Below are positions 1-8,741 of a stretch of 64,000 bases of DNA, piece by piece. Below the pieces are notes generated by a model. That model was not told the origin of the DNA. It was given only the letters and a program-made list of their open reading frames with translations, and ran no database searches. Position numbers and translations under genes: made by a program. Source of the DNA: Paenibacillus tianjinensis (lineage in GTDB: Bacteria; Bacillota; Bacilli; Paenibacillales; Paenibacillaceae); assembly GCF_017086365.1 (NCBI RefSeq), contig NZ_CP070969.1:1860001-1924000 (forward strand), read 5' to 3'. The first letter of the stretch is position 1. Every line of letters begins with the position of its first letter.

Positions 1-111
1 CCAGCAGGCGGGAGGTTTTCTGCTTGTACGGGCCTGCCCCTCAGCTTAGAATCAAAGTTACTTTACACCACATTACAGGGCTGGTAAGCCTACAGAGAGG
101 AACATTCTATT

Positions 112-576
112 ATGGCATTACACATTGTGCTGGTTGAACCGGAAATTCCGGCAAATACAGGTAATATTGCCCGTACCTGCGCAGCCACAGGCACCCATCT
201 CCACCTGGTCCGCCCGCTGGGCTTCCGGACCGACGACGCAACCTTGAAACGGGCAGGGCTTGATTACTGGCATGCTGTCACAATCGAATATCATGATTCG
301 TTTGCGGAAGTGCAGGAAAAGTATAGCGGGGGACGCTTTTTCTATGCCACGACAAAAGCTCAGAAGCGCTATACGGATTTTGCTTTCCGGGACGGGGATT
401 TCTTCGTATTCGGGAAGGAAACCAAGGGGTTGCCGCCCGAAATTATCGAAGCCGGCAAGGAAACCGCTATGCGCATGCCGATGGGAGAAGCTGTGAGATC
501 GTTGAATTTATCCAATTCCGCAGCGATTATTGTTTACGAAGCATTGCGTCAAATGGATTTTCCGCAACTTTTCTAA
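112..576 (+). CDS. trmL: tRNA (cytidine(34)-2'-O)-methyltransferase TrmL
   Basis: A 154-residue SPOUT-fold methyltransferase of the TrmL/YibK family, which 2'-O-methylates the wobble base (C34 or U34) of tRNA-Leu isoacceptors using S-adenosylmethionine. The diagnostic parts are all visible: the N-terminal strand with NTGNIART (about residues 15-22), the FGKETKGLP loop near residue 100, and the C-terminal knot segment SLNLSNSAAI near 130-139 that holds SAM in this family. The length is normal for the family. A purine-rich GAGAGG lies about 12 bases before the ATG. It stands alone, followed by an unrelated regulator. The identification is firm; only the exact tRNA substrate is inferred from the family. 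Confidence 0.95.
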   Translation: MALHIVLVEPEIPANTGNIARTCAATGTHLHLVRPLGFRTDDATLKRAGLDYWHAVTIEYHDSFAEVQEKYSGGRFFYATTKAQKRYTDFAFRDGDFFVFGKETKGLPPEIIEAGKETAMRMPMGEAVRSLNLSNSAAIIVYEALRQMDFPQLF

Positions 577-652
577 AAGTAGACATGTTTTTTTGTTTTT
601 TTCAGCAGGATTCGACAATATAGTAACGAAATAGAAGAATACTGCCGAAATA

Positions 653-665
653 AGTAGTGACTACT
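653..665. promoter_or_regulatory. 13-bp perfect palindrome upstream of abrB-like gene
   Basis: AGTAGTGACTACT is a perfect palindrome with a central G, about 35 bp before the start codon of the AbrB-like gene. It could be an operator, possibly for autoregulation, but no consensus was recognised; the role is inferred from position only. Confidence 0.3.
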
Positions 666-700
666 AATTATTTGTTGAACAGGAGAGGTGTACGTTAGAT

Positions 701-955
701 ATGAAACCTGCTGGCGTAGTTCGTAAAGTAGATCAGCTGGGTAGAATTGTTCTGCCTAAGTCCCTGCGTAAAAGGTACCAAATGAATGAAGGCGATCCGG
801 TAGAAATTCTGGTACAGGGCGACCATATCATTTTGGAGCGCTACCGTCCCAAGTGTGTATTTTGCGGATCTATGGAAGGTGTAAGCGAGTATAAAGATCG
901 TTATATTTGCGCCGCATGCCTTGCAGAAATGACGCAATTGCCAAGACACGCCTAG
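701..955 (+). CDS. AbrB/SpoVT-family transition-state regulator
   Basis: An 84-residue DNA-binding regulator. Residues 1-50 form the swapped-hairpin AbrB fold (GVVRKVDQLGRIVLPKSLRK, then a basic, Val/Ile-rich second half). The C-terminal 35 residues carry two Cys pairs, CVFC and CAAC, like a small zinc ribbon, instead of the usual AbrB tail. In Bacillus, AbrB-type proteins repress stationary-phase and sporulation genes during growth; that role is inferred here. A GGAGAGGTG ribosome site precedes the ATG by about 11 bases. The gene is monocistronic and ends before a strong terminator. It could equally be called Abh-like; I do not assign a symbol because Paenibacillus has several paralogues. 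Confidence 0.9.
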   Translation: MKPAGVVRKVDQLGRIVLPKSLRKRYQMNEGDPVEILVQGDHIILERYRPKCVFCGSMEGVSEYKDRYICAACLAEMTQLPRHA

Positions 956-1044
956 TAATACCGCTTTCTCCTGGAGAAGACGGGCAAGGAAAATAATTAC
1001 ATAGTATGGTGCTGCGTGATTTCCGTCGTGGACCAGTGCTGAAA

Positions 1045-1073
1045 AAACGCCGCACATTGTGCGGCGTTTTTTT
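1045..1073. terminator. Bidirectional rho-independent terminator
   Basis: A stem AACGCCGCACA/TGTGCGGCGTT with a two-base loop has an A-run before it and a T-run after it, so it can end both the abrB-like gene on the plus strand and the small membrane-protein gene on the minus strand. Confidence 0.9.
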
Positions 1074-1099
1074 AGAATATAAGAATATTCCGGCAGCTG

Positions 1100-1204
1100 T
1101 TACAGGCCCTTGGTTTTGTCGTCGTTGTAGGATGAGGTTAGAATACCGGTCAGAAAGAGCAGGAATACCAGGGTGACAATCCAAAAGGTCAGGGAAAACG
1201 ACAT
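1100..1204 (-). CDS. 34-residue single-pass membrane protein
   Basis: A short gene with a textbook ribosome site: GGAGGTG six bases before ATG on the minus strand. The product begins MSFSLTFWIVTLVFLLF, a single hydrophobic span covering about residues 5-23, and ends in a charged tail NDDKTKGL. It shares the bidirectional terminator with the abrB-like gene. I recognise no family. Ribosome site, hydrophobicity pattern and terminator support it as a real gene; small membrane proteins of this kind are common in spore-formers, but no function can be given. Confidence 0.65.
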   Translation of the reverse strand: MSFSLTFWIVTLVFLLFLTGILTSSYNDDKTKGL

Positions 1205-1306
1205 GCTGGACACCTCCATCAAGGACTGTAGTAATTACATAGATTATAACCCGCCGCATGCTGAAATTAAAAGCGCAAAAGTGAGATTCCGCATTGACAC
1301 CGATTT

Positions 1307-2374
1307 TTATTTAAAGAACAGGAAGTTGGTTGGCACCTGCCGGAGATTTCCGTCAGACGGGTCGTTAATCACTTTGCCTCTGAAAATAAGGGATGAGGAA
1401 CCGCCGCCATCGAGATTATAGGCGTCGGTCACCCCCATGCTCCACAGCTTGTTTTGTATTTCTTCCAGGGTAGCCCCCGAGTTTCCGTTCTCGTTATATC
1501 CGTCCGCAACCAGAACCAGCAGCTGATCATCTTTATATTTGCCGATAACGGTGCGGGGGGCACGTTTGGGACTGGTCATCCATTTATACGGAATCGCCTG
1601 CCGCACACTGTTCTTAAGGAGAACCGGCACAAAGGTTGCCCCAAACACCGGTTCCAGCTGGTCAAGCTGCGATTTGCTTGTGAATTTGCCCCCTATGAGC
1701 CGGCCCGACTTATTCAGGCCCACGAAGCTGAGATCCTTGTAGGTCGGTTCAAAACCGTATATATATTTGCCGCCTACGATTGTAGTGGACAAAGGGTACC
1801 GTCTTCCTCCCTGATCGGCAAATCCTCCGGCGTTGATCCCGGCAACCGCACCATAGCGGGCCACGGCATGCATCGTGGTCTCAGCTTGACCGGTGCCGTC
1901 TCCGGCCAGGCTCATTTTCATTGCTGTAGCATCCTTCAGCCTGATCTTAAGGGCGTAAGCTTTATAGTTGCCGGGATTCAGCCGGTATAATTCAATCGTA
2001 ATCCGGTCACTGCTGATGACGTCGGCAGGTATGCCAAGCCGGGTTGTGATCCGCCGGTTATAGATATGTTCAGGTCGGGAAGCCTGGGCTGCAGCTGTAG
2101 TGACCAGCGCATTCATAGCGTTAGTAGTCTTCTTATACAGCTGGGCGCTGGCACCGATGGCGTCAATCGTGTAGGATGCTGAATTCTGTGCCTGCAGAAG
2201 ATCCTTTTTGAGCGCTGCTGTCAGTTCGAGCGGCCCCGGCTCTGCGGCAAACTGATCGGTGTTCAGGTTAAGGGTTAGGGGCGGCTGGTACCATAAAAGA
2301 CCAATAAATAAGCCAATAAAAGGCGCCGTCAGCAGCATGAAGAACCGGTTGACTCGTTTTACTGGCGTCATCAT
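1307..2374 (-). CDS. Phosphodiester glycosidase (NAGPA-domain) exported protein
   Basis: A 355-residue protein with an N-terminal membrane anchor or signal (hydrophobic about residues 10-30) and a C-terminal NAGPA domain (about 120-355). The domain shows the hallmarks GINAGGF near 178, the TVIG/LVLVADG strand and the NLDGGGSSSLIF motif near the end. Family members hydrolyse or bind glycosyl phosphodiesters and sit at the cell surface; the substrate here is unknown. It starts with ATGA overlapping the stop of the upstream coiled-coil gene, so the two are translationally coupled. A second protein of the same family lies much further right in the window, with a different N-terminal half. Confidence 0.85.
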   Translation of the reverse strand: MMTPVKRVNRFFMLLTAPFIGLFIGLLWYQPPLTLNLNTDQFAAEPGPLELTAALKKDLLQAQNSASYTIDAIGASAQLYKKTTNAMNALVTTAAAQASRPEHIYNRRITTRLGIPADVISSDRITIELYRLNPGNYKAYALKIRLKDATAMKMSLAGDGTGQAETTMHAVARYGAVAGINAGGFADQGGRRYPLSTTIVGGKYIYGFEPTYKDLSFVGLNKSGRLIGGKFTSKSQLDQLEPVFGATFVPVLLKNSVRQAIPYKWMTSPKRAPRTVIGKYKDDQLLVLVADGYNENGNSGATLEEIQNKLWSMGVTDAYNLDGGGSSSLIFRGKVINDPSDGNLRQVPTNFLFFK

Positions 2375-2778
2375 TTGAGCAGATCCATTTCTTTCTTCAA
2401 GGCTTCAAGCTGCTTCTTGACTTCACTCAGCTGCGTATACAGCTTGTTGCTGTTATCTGTCTTGTTGCTTGCATTATCCTTTGTAAAAGTAAGCAGTTCA
2501 TTAAAGGTCTGCACAGTATTCTGTAATTCCTTCACTTCTTCGGAGAGAACGGCGATTCGTGATTCATAATCTCTCTTCAAAACGGTAAGCTGCTGCTGGC
2601 TTTGGGCGCTAAGCTCGCTAAGCACCTGCTGCTTCAGATGGTTGGTGTAGCTGTACACGGCATAGACGCCGACTCCGATCATCAAAATCCAGAACAGTAA
2701 AAACCATTTTACGGAAGGGCCGTTTCTCGCTGCAGTGCGGCGCGAGTGTACTGGGGTCGATTCCGCTAGCGGTTGCAT
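2371..2778 (-). CDS. Membrane-anchored coiled-coil protein
   Basis: A 135-residue protein with a short basic cytoplasmic tail, one transmembrane segment (WFLLFWILMIGVGVYAVYSY, about residues 25-44) and a long extracytoplasmic coiled coil (about 48-135, rich in Leu, Glu, Lys and Gln heptads). A GAGGTGAT ribosome site precedes its ATG. It overlaps the phosphodiester-glycosidase gene by four bases and so is the first gene of a two-gene operon; it may act as a surface scaffold or partner for that enzyme, which is inference from the coupling. No named family was recognised. Confidence 0.75.
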   Translation of the reverse strand: MQPLAESTPVHSRRTAARNGPSVKWFLLFWILMIGVGVYAVYSYTNHLKQQVLSELSAQSQQQLTVLKRDYESRIAVLSEEVKELQNTVQTFNELLTFTKDNASNKTDNSNKLYTQLSEVKKQLEALKKEMDLLK

Positions 2779-3062
2779 TTCAACATCACCTCAAGCTATT
2801 TTTTTCAAGTCCCCATTCTATCAGACTTTTACAAGTTTCGCAAAAATGAAAGGAAGTTTGAAAGCGAGAAAAAGTAATTGCATCCTATTAAACTACTGCG
2901 ATACAATTTCTATAGATTGGAATATCTGAGTGGCGTATTCAAGGTAAAAGAAGGAAGAAACTAACAATAAGTCATCAACCATCCTTGCTTCCGTGGTAGC
3001 CGGAAACGTAAAGTGCTTTCCACTCTGGGTAAATATATAGATAGCAGGAGGTCTGGGCGTTA

Positions 3063-3719
3063 ATGATGAAGGTTTGGCGGGTGGTCATCGTGGGTTGTCA
3101 TCCCACAAGTATGCTGGGTACAAAGCTGATTTTGGAGGAGGGGGGAGAACTTATCGTTCAGGGGATGTATTCCACCTGGAGCGAGGGCGTGAGAGAAGTG
3201 CTGGAGCTTAAGCCGGATCTGGTACTGGCAGATTATCAAATGCCGGAGGGCAATGTGGAATCCGTGCTGCCGGAGATGAAAAATGGCTCAGAGCATTCAC
3301 ATTTCATCATCATGACTGAAGAGGATGACCAGGAATTATTCCAGCCCCTATTGGAGCTCGGAGCCAGCGGTGTTCTGTCCAAAGGAGCCTCCTCCAACCA
3401 GCTGCTCTTAATGATTGAAAGTCTGCGCGAAGGGTTCCTGTCGGTTCCGCTGAAATGGATTCAAAGGGGATACCGTCCAGTGACCTCGACACGGAGTCTG
3501 GAGGGCGTTATGCAGCTGACTCAGACAGAAATGTTCATAATGGAGCGGATTGTACAAGGAATTACTTACGACAAGATCGCTTTGGAGATAGAGGTAAGCC
3601 GTCGTTCCATCGATAACTACCTTCGGAAAATCTATGTAAAGCTTGAAGTAACGACTCGGGCTCAGGCTATCGAGAAGTATGCGCTTTTCTCAAGGCAAAA
3701 TAAGCAAATCTACGCGTAG
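3063..3719 (+). CDS. LuxR/NarL-type response regulator with atypical receiver
   Basis: A 218-residue regulator with a receiver domain (1-125) and a C-terminal LuxR helix-turn-helix (about 150-210; LTQTEMFIMERIVQG then SRRSIDNYLRKIYVKL). The phospho-acceptor position is kept (D57 in LADYQMP), as are the switch Thr (MTEEDD) and Lys (LSKGA). The acidic pair that normally follows the first strand is replaced by Gly11-Cys12 (VIVGCHPTS), so the Mg-binding pocket is incomplete. No kinase gene is adjacent. It may work without phosphorylation. An AGGAGG lies 11 bases before the first of two tandem ATG codons. Confidence 0.85.
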   Translation: MMKVWRVVIVGCHPTSMLGTKLILEEGGELIVQGMYSTWSEGVREVLELKPDLVLADYQMPEGNVESVLPEMKNGSEHSHFIIMTEEDDQELFQPLLELGASGVLSKGASSNQLLLMIESLREGFLSVPLKWIQRGYRPVTSTRSLEGVMQLTQTEMFIMERIVQGITYDKIALEIEVSRRSIDNYLRKIYVKLEVTTRAQAIEKYALFSRQNKQIYA

Positions 3720-3786
3720 TCCCTGCCTTTGCGACATATTGCCGGCCGGGCTGGAATATTCTTGGTACCAGGGAAGGGGGGAACAT

Positions 3787-5010
3787 ATGAAATATGAGTT
3801 TTCTGCCCGCGCGCATACATTGCTATCTTCACCGCTGCTTAGTATCCGGACACAGACGCGGCGCAGCACATTAATCTCTCTGGCAGAAGAACTGCCTGCT
3901 GAAGAATTGTTCCCATTATCGCTGCTTGCAGAAACGGCCTCTACCGTAATATCGGCTGATGCCAGTGCACTGCAATATGGTGATCCTGAGGGCTATGGTC
4001 CGCTGCGGGACTGGCTAACCGGGGACTGGCTCAAGGGAAAAGGAGTGGCTGCCCCGGAGGGCGGAGTTCTTCTGACAACGGGAAGTCAACAAGCTATCGA
4101 TTTGCTGTCCCGGGTCTATATCGATCCCGGTGACCGTGTGCTGGTGGAGAATCCGACTTCTCCGGGCTTTCTGCAGGCACTCCGCATGCAGGGTGCCGTC
4201 ATTATTCCGGTACAGGGAGACCGGGATGGACTGCTGTCTGACCATCTGCGTACCCAGATTCGCCAGCACCGGCCTAAGATGCTATTTGCGACACCGAGCT
4301 ACACGAACCCGAGCGGGATTCTCTGGAGTATGGAGCGGCGCAAGGAAGTGCTCGAGCTGTGCATCCGGAACAACGTGCTGATCGTAGAGGATGATTCCTA
4401 TGGCGATCTGCATTTCCAGCGGGCCGGTACCGGTGGATCGCCTGCCGTGCGGTATCCGTCATTGTATGCGCTGGAGAATGTCAGCCAAGGCGGGCATGTG
4501 CTCTACATCGGCTCATTCAGCAAGACGGTTGCGCCGGCCCTACGGACAGGCTGGGCAGCCGGCAGCCGGGAGCTGGTCGGGATGATGACTGCTGCCAAGC
4601 AGATGGCTGACTGGCAGTCCAGCTCGCTGAACCAGCGGCTGCTGCATCACCTGCTGGATGTAACGGCATTTGATCTGCGTGAGCATATCGCTCTGCTGAA
4701 CCGTGAATATAACACCCGCCTGAAACTCATGGCGGAGCTGCTGAAGCGTCCGGCTTGGAAGCATAGTGACTATGCACTGCCCGAGGGAGGTATGTTCCTG
4801 TGGGTTTCCCTCCCGGAAGGGCTTGATGCAATGACACTGCTCAAAGCGTCGCTGGCCAAAGGGGTCGCGTTCCTGCCGGGCCAGCTATGCAGTGTCAATG
4901 GCGGCGGCAACCGCATCCGTCTTAACTTCAGCCATCCCGGCCGGGATGAGCTGCTGCTGGGGATGAACCTGATGAGTGAGGCGGTCACGGAGTTTACTGC
5001 GCGGAGCTGA
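3787..5010 (+). CDS. PLP-dependent class I/II aminotransferase
   Basis: A 407-residue fold-type I aminotransferase. The start was chosen at the ATG six bases after AGGGGGGAA; an upstream in-frame start would run back into the response-regulator gene. Visible motifs are the cofactor-phosphate loop TTGSQQAIDL, PSYTNPSG, the Asp that contacts the pyridine nitrogen in VEDDSYGDL, the Schiff-base Lys in SFSKTVAPALRTGW and the C-terminal substrate Arg in NRIRLNFS. It resembles the catalytic half of MocR/2-aminoadipate aminotransferases without the GntR DNA-binding domain. The amino-acid substrate cannot be told. The gene follows the response regulator by 67 bases. Confidence 0.88.
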   Translation: MKYEFSARAHTLLSSPLLSIRTQTRRSTLISLAEELPAEELFPLSLLAETASTVISADASALQYGDPEGYGPLRDWLTGDWLKGKGVAAPEGGVLLTTGSQQAIDLLSRVYIDPGDRVLVENPTSPGFLQALRMQGAVIIPVQGDRDGLLSDHLRTQIRQHRPKMLFATPSYTNPSGILWSMERRKEVLELCIRNNVLIVEDDSYGDLHFQRAGTGGSPAVRYPSLYALENVSQGGHVLYIGSFSKTVAPALRTGWAAGSRELVGMMTAAKQMADWQSSSLNQRLLHHLLDVTAFDLREHIALLNREYNTRLKLMAELLKRPAWKHSDYALPEGGMFLWVSLPEGLDAMTLLKASLAKGVAFLPGQLCSVNGGGNRIRLNFSHPGRDELLLGMNLMSEAVTEFTARS

Positions 5011-5613
5011 GAGGTTTGCGTCCTGGGCTTGCTGCATGCTAGCGATTATGAAGCTGCGGCAGGGCAGGCGGGAGCAGGAAGACGAATAGGAAGGTAAAGC
5101 GAACCGGTGAAGGCGAACCAGTGAGAGACAACCAGTGAGAGGCAACTTGTAAGAGGCAATTCGTAAATGCCTATCTGTAAAATGACATGGCTGGCTTTGA
5201 CGACTCCCATCTGCTGTATTTTGTGCAACAGATTCGCCACTTCAGGCTTCACAAATTGTTTCTATTGCACTTTATACACCAGATTTCTGGAAAACCGCAG
5301 ATGAGGGCTGGATTTGGGGAGTTTAACTGCACAAAATACAATAGAATCAAATTTCTCCCTCATTAAGCCGGATTCTGTTGTACCAAATACAGCAGAACTC
5401 AAAATACGGACAGCTAGCATGAACTTGAAGTGAATCCGCTGCAGAATGCTTAGCCTAGCAAGCCCTTGGTTAGATGAGGGCTTGCTTTTTATTTGGTGAA
5501 AATGAAAGTAGTGCAAAATTTGCTGAGGATTACGGTGGGTAGATATTGCTTAGGTGCTGATATTGACAATGTTACTGATGGATGTTGCTGTTACGATTGC
5601 TTTTGCTAAGCTT
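5011..5613. repeat. Gene-free stretch with degenerate intergenic repeats
   Basis: No credible gene lies in this 600-bp gap. At about 5106-5160 there is an imperfect tandem array with a 14-bp period (AACCAGTGAGAGAC and variants, about four copies). From 5210 to 5410 related short motifs recur on both strands, such as TGTATTTTGTGCA, TGCACAAAATACAATAG and CCAAATACAGCAG. These look like interspersed non-coding repeats. A weaker hairpin with AAGCCCT/AGGGCTT arms occurs at about 5459-5485. Confidence 0.5.
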
Positions 5614-6438
5614 TTAGTGCTTGCCCGCGCTGACCTCGGCGATCGCGGCATATTCCAGCAGCGCCGCCGTGCCCGCCGGCGTCAGCGCGTACCGGCCGCG
5701 GTTCACCCGTGTGAACCAGCCGTAGTAGTTGCGCTGCAGCATCGCCGCAGCGCCGGGCACACCGCTGCGCCGGCGCAGCTCGGCGGGCGTGATGCCGGCC
5801 CGGGCCTGCGCAGCCGCCGGGCCCTCTGCAGGCGCCGCTGCGCCTGCCTTAGGTGCGCGGCTCTGCTTAGCGCGCCCATCCAGGAGGCCGAGCGCAGCTT
5901 CGGCCTCAAGGGCCTGCAGCGCGAGCGCGACGCGCAGCGCTTTCTCGCGGTAGGCCGTCACGAGCTTGACGCGCGTGCTGCCGCCGGTGTTGTAGTCCCC
6001 GCTGCGCTCGCGGAACTCATAGAGCAGCTTCTCGCGCCGCCGTGCGCCGCTGCGGACCTGGGGCGGCGCGTCGCCCGGCTCCGCGAGCACCTCGACCAGC
6101 GGGGCCTTCGTCTTGTAGAAGACGATAGTGATCAGCCCGAGGCCGAGGCGGCGGCACAGCCCGCTGAGCTCGCCCCAGCGCTGGTTCACCGCGCCTTTTT
6201 TGTCACGGACTCGTTCCACGGCGAGGTAGACATTGGGGCTGAGGCGCAGTCGTTCAACTCCCTGCAGCAGCAGGGCGAGGTTGAACGTTTTTTTCATCTC
6301 GACAATAAGCGGCAGCTCCTCCCCCTCCCGCAGGCCGACCAGATCGCAGGTCCGTACCTCGCCTTTGATCGAATAGCCCTGCCGCTCAAAAAATGCCTTC
6401 AAAGGAGCGTATAGCTCCGTTTCATGTTTTACTGCCAT
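5614..6438 (-). CDS. DUF2161-family protein, putative PD-(D/E)XK-type
   Basis: A protein of about 274 residues. The N-terminal half (1-120) has the DUF2161 pattern: LYAPLKAFFERQGY, CDLVGLREG, then PLIVEMKKTF, consistent with a nuclease-like D...ExK core. The C-terminal part looks like a winged helix (ITPAELRRRSGV, RGRYALTPAGTAALLEY), joined by an Ala/Gly/Pro-rich linker near residues 185-215. The ATG chosen has AGGAG eight bases upstream; a GTG nine bases earlier is possible. The coding sequence is strikingly richer in GC than its neighbours, especially in the linker. The biological role of the family is not known to me. Confidence 0.75.
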   Translation of the reverse strand: MAVKHETELYAPLKAFFERQGYSIKGEVRTCDLVGLREGEELPLIVEMKKTFNLALLLQGVERLRLSPNVYLAVERVRDKKGAVNQRWGELSGLCRRLGLGLITIVFYKTKAPLVEVLAEPGDAPPQVRSGARRREKLLYEFRERSGDYNTGGSTRVKLVTAYREKALRVALALQALEAEAALGLLDGRAKQSRAPKAGAAAPAEGPAAAQARAGITPAELRRRSGVPGAAAMLQRNYYGWFTRVNRGRYALTPAGTAALLEYAAIAEVSAGKH

Positions 6439-6613
6439 CGTACTCACTCCTGCGCCTAATTTAACATTATATGTGAAGTTCTAGTTTTTTTTAATGATTC
6501 TCTATTATAGCACAGCAAAAAAGAGGTCAACTATTCCGGGCTCGCCGCATAGGTATGTAATACACTTTTAAAGCCAATCGAGCAAGTAGGAGCGCAAGAG
6601 GAGGCAGCGAGCA

Positions 6614-8509
6614 ATGGATATTTTTGAGCGTATAGCTTCGTATCGGGCTGAGAACGACCGTTTGGCGTGGAGCGGCACCTTCAAGGACTATATAGAACTA
6701 TTGAAAAAAGACCCCTCTCCCGCTAAAACGGCTCATTCCCGCGTATACGACATGATCAAGTCACACGGCGTAGAAGACATCAACGGACGCAAACGGTATA
6801 AGTTTTTTGAACAGGAGATTTTTGGGCTCGACCGTGCGGTAGAGAAGCTGGTGGAGGAGTATTTCCATTCTGCCGCCCGCCGTCTCGACGTCCGCAAACG
6901 GATCCTGCTGCTCATGGGACCGGTCAGCGGCGGTAAATCGACACTGGTAACTCTGCTGAAAAGGGGTCTGGAGCAATATTCACGGACGGATGCAGGAGCG
7001 GTGTATGCGATTGAAGGCTGCCCGATGCATGAAGATCCGCTGCACCTGATTCCGCTGGAGCTGCGCCCGGAGATTGAGCGGGAACTCGGGGTACGCATTG
7101 AGGGCAATCTGTGCCCCTCCTGCCAAATGCGGCTCAAAAATGAATACCGCGGCGACATTGAACAGGTCAAAGTCGTGCGTGTGATTCTCTCGGAAGAAGA
7201 GCGCATCGGCATCGGGACCTTCAGTCCGTCTGATCCGAAGTCGCAGGATATCGCCGATCTAACCGGCAGCATCGACTTTTCCACCATTACCGAATACGGC
7301 TCGGAATCCGATCCGCGGGCCTACCGCTTCGACGGGGAGCTGAATAAGGCCAACCGCGGGGTGATGGAGTTCCAGGAAATGCTGAAGTGCGACGAGAAGT
7401 TCCTCTGGAACCTGCTCTCGCTGACCCAGGAAGGCAACTTCAAGGCGGGCCGGTTCGCACTGATTTCGGCGGATGAAATGATCATCGCCCACACGAATGA
7501 AACGGAGTACAAATCCTTCATCTCCAACAAAAAGAATGAGGCGCTCCAGTCCCGTATGATCGTCATGCCGGTGCCTTACAACCTTAGAGTGTCGGAAGAG
7601 GAAAAAATCTACGCCAAGCTGATCGCCCAGAGTGACATGAAGCATGTGCATATTGCCCCGCACGCATTGCGGGCCGCTGCGATTTTCTCCATCCTGACGC
7701 GCCTGAAGGACAGCAAAAAGCAGGGGATGGACCTGATCAAAAAGCTGCGGATGTATGACGGGGAAGAGGTAGAAGGCTACAAAGAAGCCGATCTTAAGGA
7801 AATGCAGTCGGAATACCTGGATGAAGGTATGTCCGGTATTGACCCGCGCTATGTCATCAACCGGATTTCCAGTGCTCTGATCAAAGGCGACCTGCAGTGC
7901 ATGAACGCGCTGGATGTGCTGCGGGCCATTAAAGACGGGCTGGATCAGCATCCTTCGATCACCAAGGAGGAACGCGAGCGGTACCTGAACTTTATTTCCA
8001 TCGCCCGCAAGGAATACGATATTCTGGCCAAAAGTGAAGTGCAGAAGGCCTTCGTCTACTCTTTTGAAGAATCGGCCAAAACGCTCTTCGAGAACTATCT
8101 CGACAACATTGAAGCGTTCTGCAACTGGAGTAAAATCCGCGACCCGCTGACCGATGAGGAGATGGAGCCGGATGAGCGGCTGATGCGCTCGATTGAGGAG
8201 CAGATCGGAATCTCCGAAAATGCCAAAAAGGCGTTCCGTGAAGAAATCCTGATCCGCATTTCAGCTTACTCCCGCAAAGGGAAAAAGTTCGAATACAATA
8301 ACCACGACCGGCTGCGTGAGGCGATTGAGAAGAAGCTGTTCACCGACCTGAAGGATATTGTCAAGATCACTACCTCCTCCAAAACGCCGGATGAAAGCCA
8401 GCTCAAACGCATCAATGAGGTGAGCAGACGCCTGATCGAAGACCACAACTACTGCCCGATCTGCGCCAATGAGCTGCTGAAATATGTCGGAAGCCTGCTA
8501 AACCGTTAA
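6614..8509 (+). CDS. prkA: PrkA serine protein kinase/AAA+ protein
   Basis: A 631-residue protein matching PrkA along its full length. An AAA+ P-loop is visible in GPVSGGKSTLV (about residue 103), followed by the cysteine pairs CPMHED and CPSCQ and the C-terminal PrkA domain ending CPICANELLKYVGSLL. In Bacillus, PrkA is a sporulation-associated, inner-coat-linked protein, described as both kinase and AAA+ protease. In many spore-formers it works in the same pathway as YhbH and SpoVR; spoVR lies further right in this window, but no yhbH was seen. AGGAGG sits nine bases before the ATG and a strong terminator follows. Confidence 0.96.
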   Translation: MDIFERIASYRAENDRLAWSGTFKDYIELLKKDPSPAKTAHSRVYDMIKSHGVEDINGRKRYKFFEQEIFGLDRAVEKLVEEYFHSAARRLDVRKRILLLMGPVSGGKSTLVTLLKRGLEQYSRTDAGAVYAIEGCPMHEDPLHLIPLELRPEIERELGVRIEGNLCPSCQMRLKNEYRGDIEQVKVVRVILSEEERIGIGTFSPSDPKSQDIADLTGSIDFSTITEYGSESDPRAYRFDGELNKANRGVMEFQEMLKCDEKFLWNLLSLTQEGNFKAGRFALISADEMIIAHTNETEYKSFISNKKNEALQSRMIVMPVPYNLRVSEEEKIYAKLIAQSDMKHVHIAPHALRAAAIFSILTRLKDSKKQGMDLIKKLRMYDGEEVEGYKEADLKEMQSEYLDEGMSGIDPRYVINRISSALIKGDLQCMNALDVLRAIKDGLDQHPSITKEERERYLNFISIARKEYDILAKSEVQKAFVYSFEESAKTLFENYLDNIEAFCNWSKIRDPLTDEEMEPDERLMRSIEEQIGISENAKKAFREEILIRISAYSRKGKKFEYNNHDRLREAIEKKLFTDLKDIVKITTSSKTPDESQLKRINEVSRRLIEDHNYCPICANELLKYVGSLLNR

Positions 8510-8534
8510 GGATTTATAGATCTGGATGAATACA

Positions 8535-8572
8535 AAAGCGTACCTCCCGTCTATCTGGGGTACGCTTTTTTT
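8535..8572 (+). terminator. Terminator of prkA
   Basis: Stem AAGCGTACC/GGTACGCTT followed by a run of seven T, 26 bases after the prkA stop codon. Confidence 0.92.
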
Positions 8573-8666
8573 GCCGTTGCTGAGTTTCAAACCATAGTTA
8601 TTAATATTTTTACACGCGGCACCAACTGGAGTGAAATCCGCAACTGATAGGTGACCTACACATGTA

Positions 8667-8716
8667 AAAGGGAGTATCCCGAAGCCGCTGTTTCTCAGCT
8701 TTGAGATATTCCCTTT
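8667..8716 (-). terminator. Terminator of the Gly-rich repeat protein gene
   Basis: Arms AAAGGGAGTATC and GATATTCCCTTT enclose an inner CTGAGAAACAG-like hairpin; read on the minus strand the stem runs into TTTT, 25 bases past the stop codon of the repeat-protein gene. Confidence 0.75.
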
Positions 8717-8741
8717 ATTGATGATGTGTTTAGTGAGTGGT

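Noticed and set aside
5106..5160. CRISPR-like array from the 14-bp tandem units
   Set aside because: Units are degenerate and directly adjacent without unique spacers, and no cas genes are present.
5554..6414. Long plus-strand frame opposite the DUF2161 gene
   Set aside because: It is an antisense frame in very GC-rich DNA, lacks a ribosome site and has an Arg/Ala-biased composition typical of a shadow.
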